From: Belliella filtrata
Lineage (GTDB): Bacteria; Bacteroidota; Bacteroidia; Cytophagales; Cyclobacteriaceae
Assembly (NCBI RefSeq): GCF_022549775.1
Contig: NZ_JAKZGP010000003.1
Coordinates: 62,001 to 126,000, forward strand
Direction of reading: 5' to 3'
DNA length: 64,000 bases
Part shown: piece by piece, positions 25,134 through 35,100 of the stretch
How positions within the stretch are numbered: the first letter of the stretch is position 1
Layout of the letters: the number at the start of each line of letters is the position of its first letter
Notes under the pieces: generated by a model
Database searches by the model: none
What the model was told of the DNA's origin: nothing
What the model saw: only the letters and a program-made list of their open reading frames with translations
Position numbers and translations under genes: made by a program

Positions 25134-26084
25134 ATGGCAGCCTTAATCACTGGTATTCATCACATCACTGCAATCGCAGGTAATGCACAAAAAAACGTAG
25201 ATTTCTATACTGGAGTCTTAGGTTTGAGGTTGGTCAAAAAGACGATCAACTTTGATGCACCTGATGTTTATCATTTTTACTTTGGGGATACCTTAGGAAC
25301 TCCAGGTACTGTATTTACCACATTTCCATTTGACGGAGCTCGCAAAGGCTCTAAGGGAACTGGTGAGCTTACCTATACGGCATTTTCGGTTCCTATTGAT
25401 GCGCTGGCTTACTGGAAAGATAGATTGAAAAAATTTGGTGTGCCCACTTCAGATGAGTTGACTAGATTTGGTGAGAAGCTGATTAGGTTCGAAGATCATG
25501 ATGGGATGGGAATAGAGCTTATAGCTACTGATAAGGATGATCGTAAAGGTTGGATTGGTGGATCTGTACCAGAGGCTTATGTGATCAGAGGTTTCTACGG
25601 TGCCACCCTCAACTTGAAAGCAAAGGAGCTTACTGAGAAATTGCTAACCCAGTTCATGGATTATAAGTTTATTGCAGAAGAGGATGGAAGATTTCGCTAT
25701 GGCACACAAGGAAAGGCTGGGGATATCGTTGACATAGTATTAAGTCCTTCAGGGAGACAAGGTGTTCAAAGTGCAGGCTCAGTACATCATATTGCTTTCC
25801 GAACAGCAAACAGCGAGAGTCAGTTGGAAGTACAGAAATTGTTAATGAACAATGGCTATCATGTCACTGAGGTGAAGGATCGGAATTATTTCACATCTGT
25901 ATATTTCCGTGAGCCTGGAGGAGTCTTGTTCGAAATTGCAACTGACGAGCCTGGATTTGCTATAGATGAGGATGAAACACATTTAGGTGAATTGCTAAAA
26001 TTACCAGAATGGGCTGAGCCTCATAGGGATCAGATTACAGCAAACCTTCCGAAGATACAACTAAATACAAGTTCATATGAGTGA
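25134..26084 (+). CDS. VOC-family ring-cleaving dioxygenase (MhqO-like)
   Basis: Cytosolic Fe(II)-dependent extradiol-type dioxygenase of 316 residues with two VOC modules. Metal-ligand candidates are His9/His10 (GIHHITAIAG), His218/His219 (VHHIAF) and Glu267 (LFEIAT), the usual spread for the family. It overlaps the following esterase gene by 8 bases. The pair matches the MhqO/MhqD-type combination used against quinones and hydroquinones. Confidence 0.9.
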   Translation: MAALITGIHHITAIAGNAQKNVDFYTGVLGLRLVKKTINFDAPDVYHFYFGDTLGTPGTVFTTFPFDGARKGSKGTGELTYTAFSVPIDALAYWKDRLKKFGVPTSDELTRFGEKLIRFEDHDGMGIELIATDKDDRKGWIGGSVPEAYVIRGFYGATLNLKAKELTEKLLTQFMDYKFIAEEDGRFRYGTQGKAGDIVDIVLSPSGRQGVQSAGSVHHIAFRTANSESQLEVQKLLMNNGYHVTEVKDRNYFTSVYFREPGGVLFEIATDEPGFAIDEDETHLGELLKLPEWAEPHRDQITANLPKIQLNTSSYE

Positions 26085-26685
26085 TATAAGCATTGTAGGA
26101 TTGCCATTAGGAGAAAGTGAAAACGTCGCTATAATGATTCATGGAAGAGGTGCTTCAGCATCAAGTATCCTAAGCTTGCAGCGATACCTTAAGTTGGATA
26201 ATTTTACGCTGATAGCTCCTGAAGCTTATGGTAATACTTGGTATCCTTACAGCTTTATGGCTCCAGATCAAAGCAATGAGCCCTCTTTGAGCCAAGCGCT
26301 AGATAAGATTGAAAGTATCGTTCATGATGTTTTGAAGCAAGGATACTCGTCCACTCAGATTTACTTCATTGGGTTTTCCCAAGGTGCTTGTCTTTCATTG
26401 GAGTACGTGGCGAGAAATGCCAAGAAATATGGAGGAGTAGTGGCTTTTACAGGGGGATTGATAGGTGAAAAGCTAGACACATCCAAATACCTGGGCGACT
26501 TCGATGGCACACCGATTTTTATCGGTTCTAGCCAGCAGGATATGCATGTGCCATTGGAAAGGATCAAAGCTTCAGTAGAGGTATTAGAGAAAATGCATGG
26601 AAAAATAAAAACCTTGATATTTCCAGACCCTGAACACACGATAAGAGAAGAAGAAATCGATTGGGTGAATTCCCACATCTTATAG
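26077..26685 (+). CDS. Phospholipase/carboxylesterase-family hydrolase (MhqD-like)
   Basis: 202-residue alpha/beta hydrolase. Oxyanion region MIHGRGASASS, nucleophile motif GFSQGA with Ser101, Asp in SSQQDMHVP and His in PDPEHTIRE. Translationally coupled to the dioxygenase. Related proteins are annotated as carboxylesterases acting downstream of ring cleavage; the true substrate is unknown. Confidence 0.88.
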   Translation: MSDISIVGLPLGESENVAIMIHGRGASASSILSLQRYLKLDNFTLIAPEAYGNTWYPYSFMAPDQSNEPSLSQALDKIESIVHDVLKQGYSSTQIYFIGFSQGACLSLEYVARNAKKYGGVVAFTGGLIGEKLDTSKYLGDFDGTPIFIGSSQQDMHVPLERIKASVEVLEKMHGKIKTLIFPDPEHTIREEEIDWVNSHIL

Positions 26686-26717
26686 ACTTTAATATAGTTT
26701 GTTTCTGATTGAAAAGG

Positions 26718-26744
26718 GCTGGTGGTTTCACTGGCTTTTTTTTT
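26718..26744 (+). terminator. Terminator after the esterase gene
   Basis: A hairpin built from GCTGGTG and CACTGGC, partly by G-T pairs, is followed by a run of nine T residues. Confidence 0.65.
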
Positions 26745-26850
26745 ATGATTAAGCATTATGTTCTTCCCCAAGTTTTTTGTATTCCCCCACTTTCAATCCT
26801 CCAAATTCTATGTCCTCACAGAACTTTTCACCTATTAAATCTTGATATTT

Positions 26851-26929
26851 ATTAAAAATGGGTTTGTGAGGACACAAACCAAGGAGGAGATAATTCATTA
26901 AAAATAGGCTTGTGAAGACACATGCCAAG
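26851..26929. repeat. Two 33-base direct repeats with internal hairpins
   Basis: Copies at 26851-26883 and 26897-26929 share ATTAAAAAT, then GGTTTGTG or GCTTGTG, GACACA and CCAAG, differing at five positions. Each can fold (GGTTTGTG with CACAAACC; GGCTTGTG with CACATGCC). Several differences keep or exchange pairs. Confidence 0.65.
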
Positions 26930-26945
26930 TAGTGTTCGGAAATAC

Positions 26946-26975
26946 AAAGGAGATTGGACTACGCCAATCTCCTTT
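26946..26975. terminator. Terminator of the araA operon
   Basis: AAAGGAGATTGG (26946-26957) pairs perfectly with CCAATCTCCTTT (26964-26975), loop ACTACG. It lies just past the minus-strand araA stop. Confidence 0.8.
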
Positions 26976-26999
26976 ATTCTTTACTAGAGCTTTATCAGC

Positions 27000-28499
27000 T
27001 TAAAGACCTAGCTTATGAAAAGTGTCACTCCATTTGATTTCATTTTGGAGTTGTCTAAGGTTGGTGTCTTTATCGATAATGATATTTTCTATACCAGCAA
27101 TTTTTGCAAAGTCGGTCAAATGCTCCGAAGTCAAGCTTTGGCTAAAGCAGGTATGGTGTGCTCCTCCGGCATAAATCCAGCCTGCACAGCCTGTATTCAT
27201 ATCTGGTAGTGGTTTCCACATTACCCTTGCTACAGGAAGTTTTGGCAAAGCATGAGGAACTTCCACAGCTTCTACTTCATTGACTACTAGCCTGAATCTA
27301 TTTCCCATGTCTACAAGGGATGCATTGAGTGACGCTCCAGCTTTGCCATTGAATACCAATCTCACAGGATCTTCTTTTCCACCGATTCCGAGGGGATGAA
27401 CCTCACAAGTTGGTTTTCCACTTGCCAAAACGGGATCTACTTCTAACATGTGTGCACCAAGTACCATGCTATTGCTTGGGTCAAAATGGTAGGTGTAATC
27501 TTCCATGAATGCATTTCCCCCTTCAAGGCCTGTACCCATTACCTTCATAGCTCTCACCAAAGCGGCTGTCTTCCAGTCACCTTCTCCAGCATAGCCAAAT
27601 CCTTCAGCCATCAGTCTTTGGGTAGCAATTCCAGGAAGTTGCTTCATGCCATGTAAGTCCTCAAAGGTATTGGTGAAGCCTTTGAAGCCACCATCCTTTA
27701 AGAAATTGCGCATTCCAATTTCGATTTGTGCAGCATCGATAAGTGAAGCTCTTTTTGCTCCGTTGGCTTTCAAGTTATCTGCCAAAGTATAACTTGATTC
27801 ATATTCCTCGATTAGGGCATTTACTTCAGCGTCAGTAGCCGCATTGATTCGCTCAACCAAATCACCCACTGCAAAAGTATTGACAGCAAAGCCAAATTTT
27901 AATTCAGCTTCCACTTTGTCTCCTTCAGTCACAGCTACATTTCTCATGTTGTCACCGAATCTTGCAAACTTGGCTCCTTGCCAGTCATTCCATCCTGATG
28001 CAGCTCTTGCCCATGTGTCAATTTGTGACTTTACTTGTGGGTCTTGCCAGTGTCCTACGACAACTTTGCGCTCAATCTTCATTCTAGACACGATAAAGCC
28101 AAACTCCCTGTCTCCGTGAGCACTTTGGTTGAGGTTCATGAAATCCATATCGATGCTTTCCCATGGAATGTCTCGATTGAATTGTGTGTGGAGGTGAAGC
28201 ATGGGTTTTTGAAGAATTTTCAATCCATTGATCCACATTTTTGCTGGAGAGAAAGTGTGCATCCAAGCAATTACACCAATACAATTTTTGCTCTGATTTG
28301 CCTCTTGACATATCGCATATATCTCCTCTGTAGTCTTTACAGTTGGCTTGAAGATTATACTTACACTGATTTCTTCAGCTTGATTAAGTTCTTTTGCAAT
28401 GATTTGAGAGTGCTCTGCTACTTGGCGAAGCGTTTCTTCTCCATATAGGTGTTGGCTTCCTGTGAGAAACCAAACCTCATTTTGTTTGAGGTTAGTCAT
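27000..28499 (-). CDS. araA: L-arabinose isomerase
   Basis: Cytosolic metalloenzyme converting L-arabinose to L-ribulose, first step of the pathway completed by AraB and AraD encoded at 45202-48046. The 499 residues match the family. The N-terminus [19 protein letters not shown], the central [16 protein letters not shown] and the catalytic stretch [12 protein letters not shown] are all typical, as is [10 protein letters not shown] near the C-terminus. It lies 31 bases downstream of the SSS transporter gene on the same strand. Confidence 0.96.
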   Translation of the reverse strand: MTNLKQNEVWFLTGSQHLYGEETLRQVAEHSQIIAKELNQAEEISVSIIFKPTVKTTEEIYAICQEANQSKNCIGVIAWMHTFSPAKMWINGLKILQKPMLHLHTQFNRDIPWESIDMDFMNLNQSAHGDREFGFIVSRMKIERKVVVGHWQDPQVKSQIDTWARAASGWNDWQGAKFARFGDNMRNVAVTEGDKVEAELKFGFAVNTFAVGDLVERINAATDAEVNALIEEYESSYTLADNLKANGAKRASLIDAAQIEIGMRNFLKDGGFKGFTNTFEDLHGMKQLPGIATQRLMAEGFGYAGEGDWKTAALVRAMKVMGTGLEGGNAFMEDYTYHFDPSNSMVLGAHMLEVDPVLASGKPTCEVHPLGIGGKEDPVRLVFNGKAGASLNASLVDMGNRFRLVVNEVEAVEVPHALPKLPVARVMWKPLPDMNTGCAGWIYAGGAHHTCFSQSLTSEHLTDFAKIAGIENIIIDKDTNLRQLQNEIKWSDTFHKLGL

Positions 28500-28530
28500 G
28501 TTTCTATTTTATTATTATTCATTATTTTAA

Positions 28531-30405
28531 TTACATCCAGAAGAAATAGTAGAGTAACACTACTATAAGAATGATGCCTGCTGCACCAAGGTTAAAAGGA
28601 GTGGCAGTGTTATAGAGTTTAGGATCTACTGTAAGTGACTTTGGATCTGCTGTTTTCATTTTGACATTGGTGTAAAGTATTACTCCTAGCATCAGTAGCA
28701 TTGCTGACATCATGAAAGCAGATTCTATTCCTATTGACGCCCAAGTATTGAATTGAACGATACCTACGATTGCCATGATTATACCGAGTAGCATGAAGAA
28801 ATATCCTGCATTCAAGGTGGTACTTCCTCTTCCATCTGCTTTGTAACCTGGATTTTGATAGGTTTTTTTCTCTGCAAAGCTTATCAAAGAAGCGATAAGT
28901 AATAGGATAATAAATACATATCCCATTCTTAAAATAAATGGCATATCAGGATAAATTACCTTGAATACTATGCCAGCTGGTATCGTAGCTATAGCTGTCC
29001 ATAGGGCCGCGTTTCCAGTGATTTGCCTCCAGAAGAGTCCCATACAGAAGACAGCAACCACGCCTGGGTAAATATACCCTGTGTACTCTTGGATATATTG
29101 GAACACTTGGTCTAAAGATGCTAGCTGTGGAGCTACAAGCATGGCTATACCTAAAGCGACAATTGCTACTAATCTTCCGGATCTTACCAATTGATTGTTT
29201 GATGCGTCTGGTTTGAAGTATACCTTATAGATATCCATGGTGAATATGGTGGAGGTACTGTTGATCATAGATGCCAAAGATGATACGATTGCGGCAGCTA
29301 AAGCAGCAAAGGCTAGTCCTCTGATTCCTGCTGGAACAAAATTCTTCAAAAGCCATGGGTAAGCTTCATCAGATTTATCAATGGTACCGATTTGCTCAAA
29401 AGGAACATTTAGCATTACTGACAATTCTTCAGGAGTAGATTTGTTGATCAAAACCCATGCGGCAATACCTGGGATCACAACCAATAGAGGAATAAGTATC
29501 TTCAAGTAGCCAGCAAAAATTAAACCTCTCTTAGCATCTTCAATACTTTTGGCAGCAAGTCCTTTTTGAATTATATACTGATTGAAGCCCCAGTAGCCAA
29601 TATTGGTGAGCCACATACCTCCAAGGATTACAGCTATGCCAGGTAAGTCCTGAAAAGCATCCTTAAGTCCTCCAGTACCATCTGGAATCATGATTTCCCC
29701 TCTTGGAATAATCATTACAAAGTGTTCTCTTGCGCCTTCATAAAGATTGGCCATCCCTGCAAAGACTCCTGCACCGTCTCCAACTGCATCTAAGGCAAGG
29801 AAAGTAGTCACTAACCCACCAGCAATTAAAACGATCACTTGGACTACATCTGTCCATGCAACAGCTTCAAGACCGCCGTAAATGGAGTAGATGCCTGAAA
29901 AGATCAGCAGTCCAATAATTCCATATTGTAAAGGAACTCCCATGATTTTTTCTAAGGCTAGAGCGCCTAGATAACTTACAGATGTAAGATTTACAAAAAC
30001 ATAAACCAACAACCAGAAAACAGCGAAGGCTGTACTAACTCGCTTATCGAAGCGTGATTGTAAAAATTGTGGCATGGTGTAAATGCCATTTTTTAGGAAA
30101 ACAGGCAGGAAATATTTAGCTACTACAATTAAGGTAATGGCGGCAATCCATTCATAAGCTGCGATTCCAAGACCAATGGCGAAGCCAGATCCTGAGGTGC
30201 CTATAAAATGCTCTGCGGAGATATTGGCAGCAATTAATGAGGCACCTACTGCCCACCAAGTAAGTGATTTGTCAGCCAAGAAGTATTCTTGTGCTGTCTT
30301 TTGAACTCCTTTTTTGGACCGGGATACCCAGAGTCCAACTGCGACTATCACTACAGCATAGATCGCAAATACTACATAATCCAGGGTAGAAAATCCTGCT
30401 TCCAT
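28531..30405 (-). CDS. SSS-family sodium/sugar symporter (probable L-arabinose transporter)
   Basis: Inner-membrane sodium:solute symporter of 624 residues with about 14 helices. The N-terminus LDYVVFAIYAVVIVAVGLWVSR, the helix-2 motif SLIAANISAEHFIGTSGSGFA, AYEW(I)A and GGLEAVAWTDVVQ in helix 6 all match the SGLT-like sugar branch. Co-transcription with araA makes L-arabinose the likely substrate. A candidate AraR site lies 70 bases upstream of its start. Confidence 0.9.
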   Translation of the reverse strand: MEAGFSTLDYVVFAIYAVVIVAVGLWVSRSKKGVQKTAQEYFLADKSLTWWAVGASLIAANISAEHFIGTSGSGFAIGLGIAAYEWIAAITLIVVAKYFLPVFLKNGIYTMPQFLQSRFDKRVSTAFAVFWLLVYVFVNLTSVSYLGALALEKIMGVPLQYGIIGLLIFSGIYSIYGGLEAVAWTDVVQVIVLIAGGLVTTFLALDAVGDGAGVFAGMANLYEGAREHFVMIIPRGEIMIPDGTGGLKDAFQDLPGIAVILGGMWLTNIGYWGFNQYIIQKGLAAKSIEDAKRGLIFAGYLKILIPLLVVIPGIAAWVLINKSTPEELSVMLNVPFEQIGTIDKSDEAYPWLLKNFVPAGIRGLAFAALAAAIVSSLASMINSTSTIFTMDIYKVYFKPDASNNQLVRSGRLVAIVALGIAMLVAPQLASLDQVFQYIQEYTGYIYPGVVAVFCMGLFWRQITGNAALWTAIATIPAGIVFKVIYPDMPFILRMGYVFIILLLIASLISFAEKKTYQNPGYKADGRGSTTLNAGYFFMLLGIIMAIVGIVQFNTWASIGIESAFMMSAMLLMLGVILYTNVKMKTADPKSLTVDPKLYNTATPFNLGAAGIILIVVLLYYFFWM

Positions 30406-30747
30406 ATGGTTTGATGGGTCTAATGGTTTTAAATGTCAATCTTACACATTAATTCCCAGAAATAAAAATAATTAAGTGTCACTAAAACACTATAGAGTTT
30501 TAATAATATGATTCTGCAGTGTAACTCTTAATTAAGGAGTGTTTTTTAAGCTTTATGGTTTTGTTGCTTTTTGTTTATTATGGATGTTCCTAGAATGCTA
30601 GAATATCCATGAGAAATAGATAAATTAGGATTATTAGCCATCCTTTATCATTACCAATTCTATTGACTTTTTATCGTTCAGTTGTTTTTTAAATTTAATG
30701 GCTTGAGATTCAATGGGTCTGAAATTTTCTTCAAAATTGCCTTAGGT
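30406..30747. other. Regulatory region upstream of the SSS-araA operon
   Basis: Gene-free; it carries the candidate AraR palindrome and, on the minus strand, a possible promoter (TTTC then TAAGATTG). The rest, next to the regulator's 3' end, is AT-rich with no clear structure. Confidence 0.5.
30475..30491. promoter_or_regulatory. Candidate AraR operator before the SSS-araA operon
   Basis: AGTGT-N7-ACACT is a perfect 5+5 dyad. On the minus strand it reads TATAGTGT, then N7, ACACTTAAT, matching both copies upstream of susC (TATAGTGT, N7, ACA-n-TTAAT). Confidence 0.6.
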
Positions 30748-31458
30748 TCATTCATTACCCACAGGGATTTCATTTCTAGGAATGAAGTTGTGTATATTGG
30801 TGAAGTTCTCTTTATAGTGCTCCTCATCAAGGGAATAGTAAAAAGCTCCTTTTTTAGAGCTTGATTTATCTTTTTCATTCTCTTTCTTCAGCAGGTTGGT
30901 AGAAAGTACTTTTCTGGTGAAATTCCTTTTGTCAATTTTGGTGTCGTACAGTCCCTCGTACATGGCTTGTAGTTGGGGAAGCGTGAATTTTTCTGGTAAA
31001 AGTTCGAAAAGTATTGGGTGAAAGGCTGCCTTATATCTTAGTTTGTTCAAAGCAAGTTCCACCATTTCTTTATGATCAAAGATCATATTGGGGAGGGACT
31101 TGATATTGTACCACCTTGCATGAAAATCATCATTGATTTGCGTCTTATATTTTTCTATGTCAATTAGGGCAACGTAAGGCAAAGCAATCACCCGCTCAAT
31201 AGGGTCTCTTTCTGGAGTGCTGAACGCCTGAATCTGCTCCATATAGACTTCTGTTAGCCCCGTAAGTTGTTCCAATATTCTTGATGCCGCTTCGTCAGCA
31301 GACTCGTTTGGTTGAATAAAGCCACCCATAAGGCTCCATTTTTCCTTTTCTGGAGCAAACCCTCTTTGGATAAGCAGAAGCTTATAGTCAGTTCCATCAA
31401 ATCCAAATATCACACAATCTACAGCTACAAGGAGCCTGGTTTGGCTAGAATATTTCAT
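30748..31458 (-). CDS. araR: Nudix-domain transcriptional regulator, AraR-type
   Basis: 236 residues: an N-terminal Nudix fold (about 1-140) followed by a winged-helix DNA-binding domain (about 150-230). The Nudix box is degenerate. It begins GGFIQPNESADEAASRILEQ, where catalytic members have RE-x-x-EE, so hydrolysis is unlikely and the domain should be a ligand sensor. Such proteins act as arabinose-responsive repressors (AraR) in Bacteroides. Its place between the araA operon and the arabinan susC supports that role here. It may also control its own gene. Confidence 0.88.
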   Translation of the reverse strand: MKYSSQTRLLVAVDCVIFGFDGTDYKLLLIQRGFAPEKEKWSLMGGFIQPNESADEAASRILEQLTGLTEVYMEQIQAFSTPERDPIERVIALPYVALIDIEKYKTQINDDFHARWYNIKSLPNMIFDHKEMVELALNKLRYKAAFHPILFELLPEKFTLPQLQAMYEGLYDTKIDKRNFTRKVLSTNLLKKENEKDKSSSKKGAFYYSLDEEHYKENFTNIHNFIPRNEIPVGNE

Positions 31459-31612
31459 AAAAGTTCGAGTATAAAGATTTCCTAGGGTTGTATTCAGATT
31501 GAAATATAGACAAATTTTGGATATAAATCCAAGGATGACACTTAATCTAATAAGGTGTGCCTTGAATTAGATTTTTTTAGAAACATTAATAGATCAATAG
31601 GTAGTGTTGTGG

Positions 31613-31671
31613 TATAGTGTAAAAAATACAGTTAATAATTTGTGTGTTTATAATTTATTCTTTAATATTCG
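31613..31671 (+). repeat. Direct repeat copy 1 with candidate AraR operator
   Basis: Starts TATAGTGTAAAAAATACAG and ends TTTAATATTCG; about 80 percent identical to 31990-32047. The operator core AGTGT-N7-ACAGT spans 31616-31632. The terminal TTCG is placed like a -33 element for a start near 31700. Confidence 0.7.
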
Positions 31672-31699
31672 ATTCTAAAAGGTGATGTAAATCTAACAA

Positions 31700-31934
31700 T
31701 ATTCAGTTTGTTTAAAGTATATTGTAAGTTTAAAGTGGTGTATGTTAGGAGATTACCTTTGTTTAAATAGATATTAATAGGGTAAGTAGTTTTGTAAAAG
31801 CGGGTTTCTGGCAAATTGCCAGAAACCTTGCCTTTCTTACTTTTACCATAAGAAATAGGGGCGTTTTCCCCTTCAAAATAATCTCAAGCCTATAATTCGA
31901 AAAGCAAGTCAGTTATCTGGCTTGCTTTTTTTTT
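31700..31934 (+). ncRNA. Putative small RNA upstream of arabinan susC
   Basis: No coding frame. Three hairpins in a row: GGTTTCTGGCAA (31803-31814) with TTGCCAGAAACC (31816-31827), perfect; AGGGG (31857-31861) with CCCCT (31868-31872); AAGCAAGTCAG (31902-31912) with CTGGCTTGCTT (31917-31927), followed by nine T residues. The last is a strong intrinsic terminator 250 bases before the susC start. The 5' end is uncertain. A start near 31700 would follow repeat copy 1; a TACCTTTG box at 31754-31761 would give a start near 31768. It could instead be a leader or attenuator. Confidence 0.5.
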
Positions 31935-31935
31935 G
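31902..31935 (+). terminator. Intrinsic terminator of the putative small RNA
   Basis: An 11-bp stem with a TTAT loop and one G-T pair, followed directly by a run of T residues. It points in the plus direction, with no gene upstream on this strand for more than 5 kb. Confidence 0.8.
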
Positions 31936-31989
31936 GTAATAATAAGATGTTTTGATAGGATTTTTTGATTAAAATGACCAATCATTTTT

Positions 31990-32047
31990 TATAGTGTAAA
32001 AAAGACAATTAATATTTGTGAGTTTCGATAATATTCTCTAATATTCG
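31990..32047 (+). repeat. Direct repeat copy 2 with candidate AraR operator
   Basis: Starts TATAGTGTAAAAAAGACAA and ends TCTAATATTCG. The operator core AGTGT-N7-ACAAT spans 31993-32009. A following GTTAGTTTG may supply the -7 box for susC. Confidence 0.7.
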
Positions 32048-32186
32048 TACTTGGATCAATAGGTTAGTTTGTAGATAACCTGACTCCCAATTTAAAATGG
32101 AAGTAAAGCACCTGTAAGATAAGTTTTATTTCTATTTGTTTGATCTTGAATTTGTAATAGTTAACACATAATAAACCCTAAATTTT

Positions 32187-35100
32187 ATGAACTACAAATG
32201 TTTACCAAGTATGGTAGCTATGCTAGTTGCATTAGGTGTAAATAATACATTTAATTCAACTATCACATATGCTTCCAATGATTCTAGCCATGTAATTGAG
32301 CTAAAAAAGAGAGATGTCACTGTGCGAGGCGTGGTGGTGTCTGGGACTGACCAAGAGCAGATCCCTGGGGTTTCGGTTTTAGTCAAAGGTACTACTATTG
32401 GAGTAGCTACAGACATTGATGGGGCATTTACCATAAATGTTCCGGACGAAAATTCAGTGTTGATATTTTCTTTTGTGGGTTACAAATCCCAAGAAGTACA
32501 GGTAGGTTCGCGATCTCTGATCAATATTACATTAGAGGAGGATTTGAGCAGCCTAGAAGAAGTAGTGGTTGTAGGATATGGTACTCAAACTAAAGCAACA
32601 GTAACTGGAGCTATAGGAGAGGTGAGAAAGGAGGATTTGGCACTTACACCTTCTGTCACCACTGGTGAAGCGCTAGTAGGTAGAGTACAAGGTGTTACTT
32701 TTCGACAAGGTGACGCTAGACCTGGTTCTTCAGTAAGCTTACAGATCAGGAATATGGGACAGCCATTGTATGTAATTGATGGAATTCCTTCGGAGGCAGG
32801 TCAGTTTAATAACCTTGGTCAGAATGATATTGAAAGCATTTCAATCCTGAAAGATGGTGCAGCTGCCATCTATGGTATGAGGGCTGCAAATGGAGTGGTT
32901 ATAGTAACTACGAAGAGAGGTAAGATGAACACTAAGCCTCAAATAAATATCAATAGTTACTATGGTGCTCAAAATTTCACCAGATTTCCAAGACCAGCAA
33001 ATGCATACCAGTTTGTCAGAGCTCAAGTGGAATCTGATGTGAATCTGACTGGGACTACTAGTTGGACTCCTGATGAGCTTGAGCGATGGAGGTTGGGTGA
33101 AGAGCCTGGTTATCAAAGTACAGATTATTATGATTTTATCATGAGGCCGAATGTGCCGCAGTACAATCTTAATGCGAGCGCAGCAGGGGGTAGTGAAGGT
33201 GTTAAGTATTTTTTCTCGGTAAATCACCTAAATCAAGATGCACTTTTAGAGGACTTTAATTTTAGAAGAACAAATTTCCAATCCAATATAGAAATGAGCT
33301 TAACTGATGGTCTTACAGTAGGAGCTCAGATCAGTGGGCGATTAGAAACTAGGGATTTTGCAGGTGTACCAGGATTAGATGATTATTTCAATCCATTTTT
33401 AAGTGTTTTTGCTATGTGGCCTACCGAAAGACCTTATGCAAACGATAATCCTAATTATGTGAATGCAGACGTTCATAACATCAACGTGAATCCAGCCACT
33501 TACAGGAGGGATATTACAGGATTTAATGTCGAAGAGTGGAGATCGATGAGGGGGAATTTCTTTGCAGAGTATGATTTTGGTTTTGGTTTGACGGCGAAGG
33601 GTACTTACAGTTATACTTTTACAAATTTAGATTTTGATGGTTTTGAATATACTTATGATGCTTATAGGTATGATGAAGAAACAGATACTTACCTAACTAG
33701 GCCTGAATGGGGTAATCAAAATCCATGGAGAGAAAGAAGGAAAAGGAATATTCAAGAGCGCGTGGCACAGTTCCAATTAGATTATAACAAAAGTTGGAAT
33801 GGTCATAATCTTCAAGGAGTACTCGGGTATGAAAGATGGGACAATCAGCAGCACTATATGGTAGTTCATACAGTTCCGCCTAATAATTATATTCCAATCA
33901 TGTCCTTTGCTGATCAGGATGTGTTGATTGATGAAATATTCGAAGAGGCAAGAGAAGGATATTTTGGTAGACTTAACTATAACTATAGAGAAAAGTATCT
34001 TGTTGAACTTATTGCCAGGTATGATGGCTCGTTCTTATTTGCACCGGGTTCAAGGTTTGGTTTTTTTCCAAGTGCGTCGGTAGGTTGGAGACTTTCTGAT
34101 GAGCGATTTATGGAAGGATTGAAAGGGAACTGGTTGGAAAACCTTAAGATTAGAGCATCAATAGGACAAATGGGAAGTGATAGATTGCTTAACAATTCCT
34201 TTCTAGTAAATCCGTTCAGTTATTTCGCAGGTTATGATTTTAGAGCTGGTGCAGGTGGTAGCGCAGTTTTGGATGGTTCATTGGTTCAGGGAGTCGACCC
34301 TAGAGGCTTACCGATCACTACTTTGTCTTGGATAGTAAATACCAACCAAAATATTGGTATTGATATGTCATTGTTCAGGGGAAAGGTCAATGCTTCGTTT
34401 GATGCTTTTGCAAGAAAAAGAACTGGCTTACCAGCTGCAAGATATGATGTGCTTCTTCCAAATGAGGTAGGGTATGGTCTGCCCGCAGAAAACTTAGAGT
34501 CTGATGTACAGAAAGGCATCGAAGGTATGGTTGGTTTTAATGGAAGAATGGGGAAAGTCGATTTTGAAATTGCTGCAAACGCAACTTTTGCTAGAGCCAT
34601 GATTCTAGATAGGTACAGGCCAAGGTTTTCGAACTCATGGAATCAGTATAGAAGTGACGTAGAAGGAAGGTGGCAAAATATTCGTTGGGGTTATGAAATT
34701 GATGGACGTTTTACTTCTCAAGAGCAAATAGACAATTATCCTGTGGATATTGATGGGAGAGGCAATAGAACTTTGTTGCCTGGTGACTTTATATTTAGAG
34801 ATGTAAATGGAGATGGTGTGATCAATCACCTAGATGAAAGACCAATAGGGTACGCAGAAGGAGCAAATCCTTATGTTAGTTATGGTTTGAATGGTAACTT
34901 CAAATACAAGGGGTTTAATCTAGCATTTAATTTTGCTGGTGGTTCTATGCAAACCTTTAATAGGTATTGGGAATTAAGATATCCATTTCAAAACAATGGG
35001 AACTCTCCTGACTTCATGTTTGAAGACAGATGGCATAGAGAAGATCCTTTTGATCCAAATAGTGAGTGGATACCAGGACATTACCCTGCAATCAGGAGAG

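Larger units (their letters stand above)
26686..26999. other. Convergent intergenic region with terminators and repeats
   Basis: Contains the esterase terminator, a short inverted piece TGTCCTCACA (26811-26820), two 33-base direct repeats and the araA terminator. No gene is seen. Confidence 0.6.
31459..32186. other. 728-bp gene-free regulatory region before arabinan susC
   Basis: Holds two near-identical 58-59 base repeats (31613-31671 and 31990-32047), each containing a candidate AraR site. Between them lies a stretch with three hairpins and a T-run terminator. No open frame of note lies on either strand. Confidence 0.75.

Noticed and set aside
26851-26929. CRISPR-like repeats
   Set aside because: Only two imperfect units with a 13-base spacer and no cas genes.
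27015-28448. Several plus-strand open frames opposite araA
   Set aside because: They have no family features and mirror the codon structure of a clear araA gene.
31803-31827. Perfect palindrome GGTTTCTGGCAA-A-TTGCCAGAAACC as a terminator
   Set aside because: No T-run follows; I count it as part of the putative small RNA instead.
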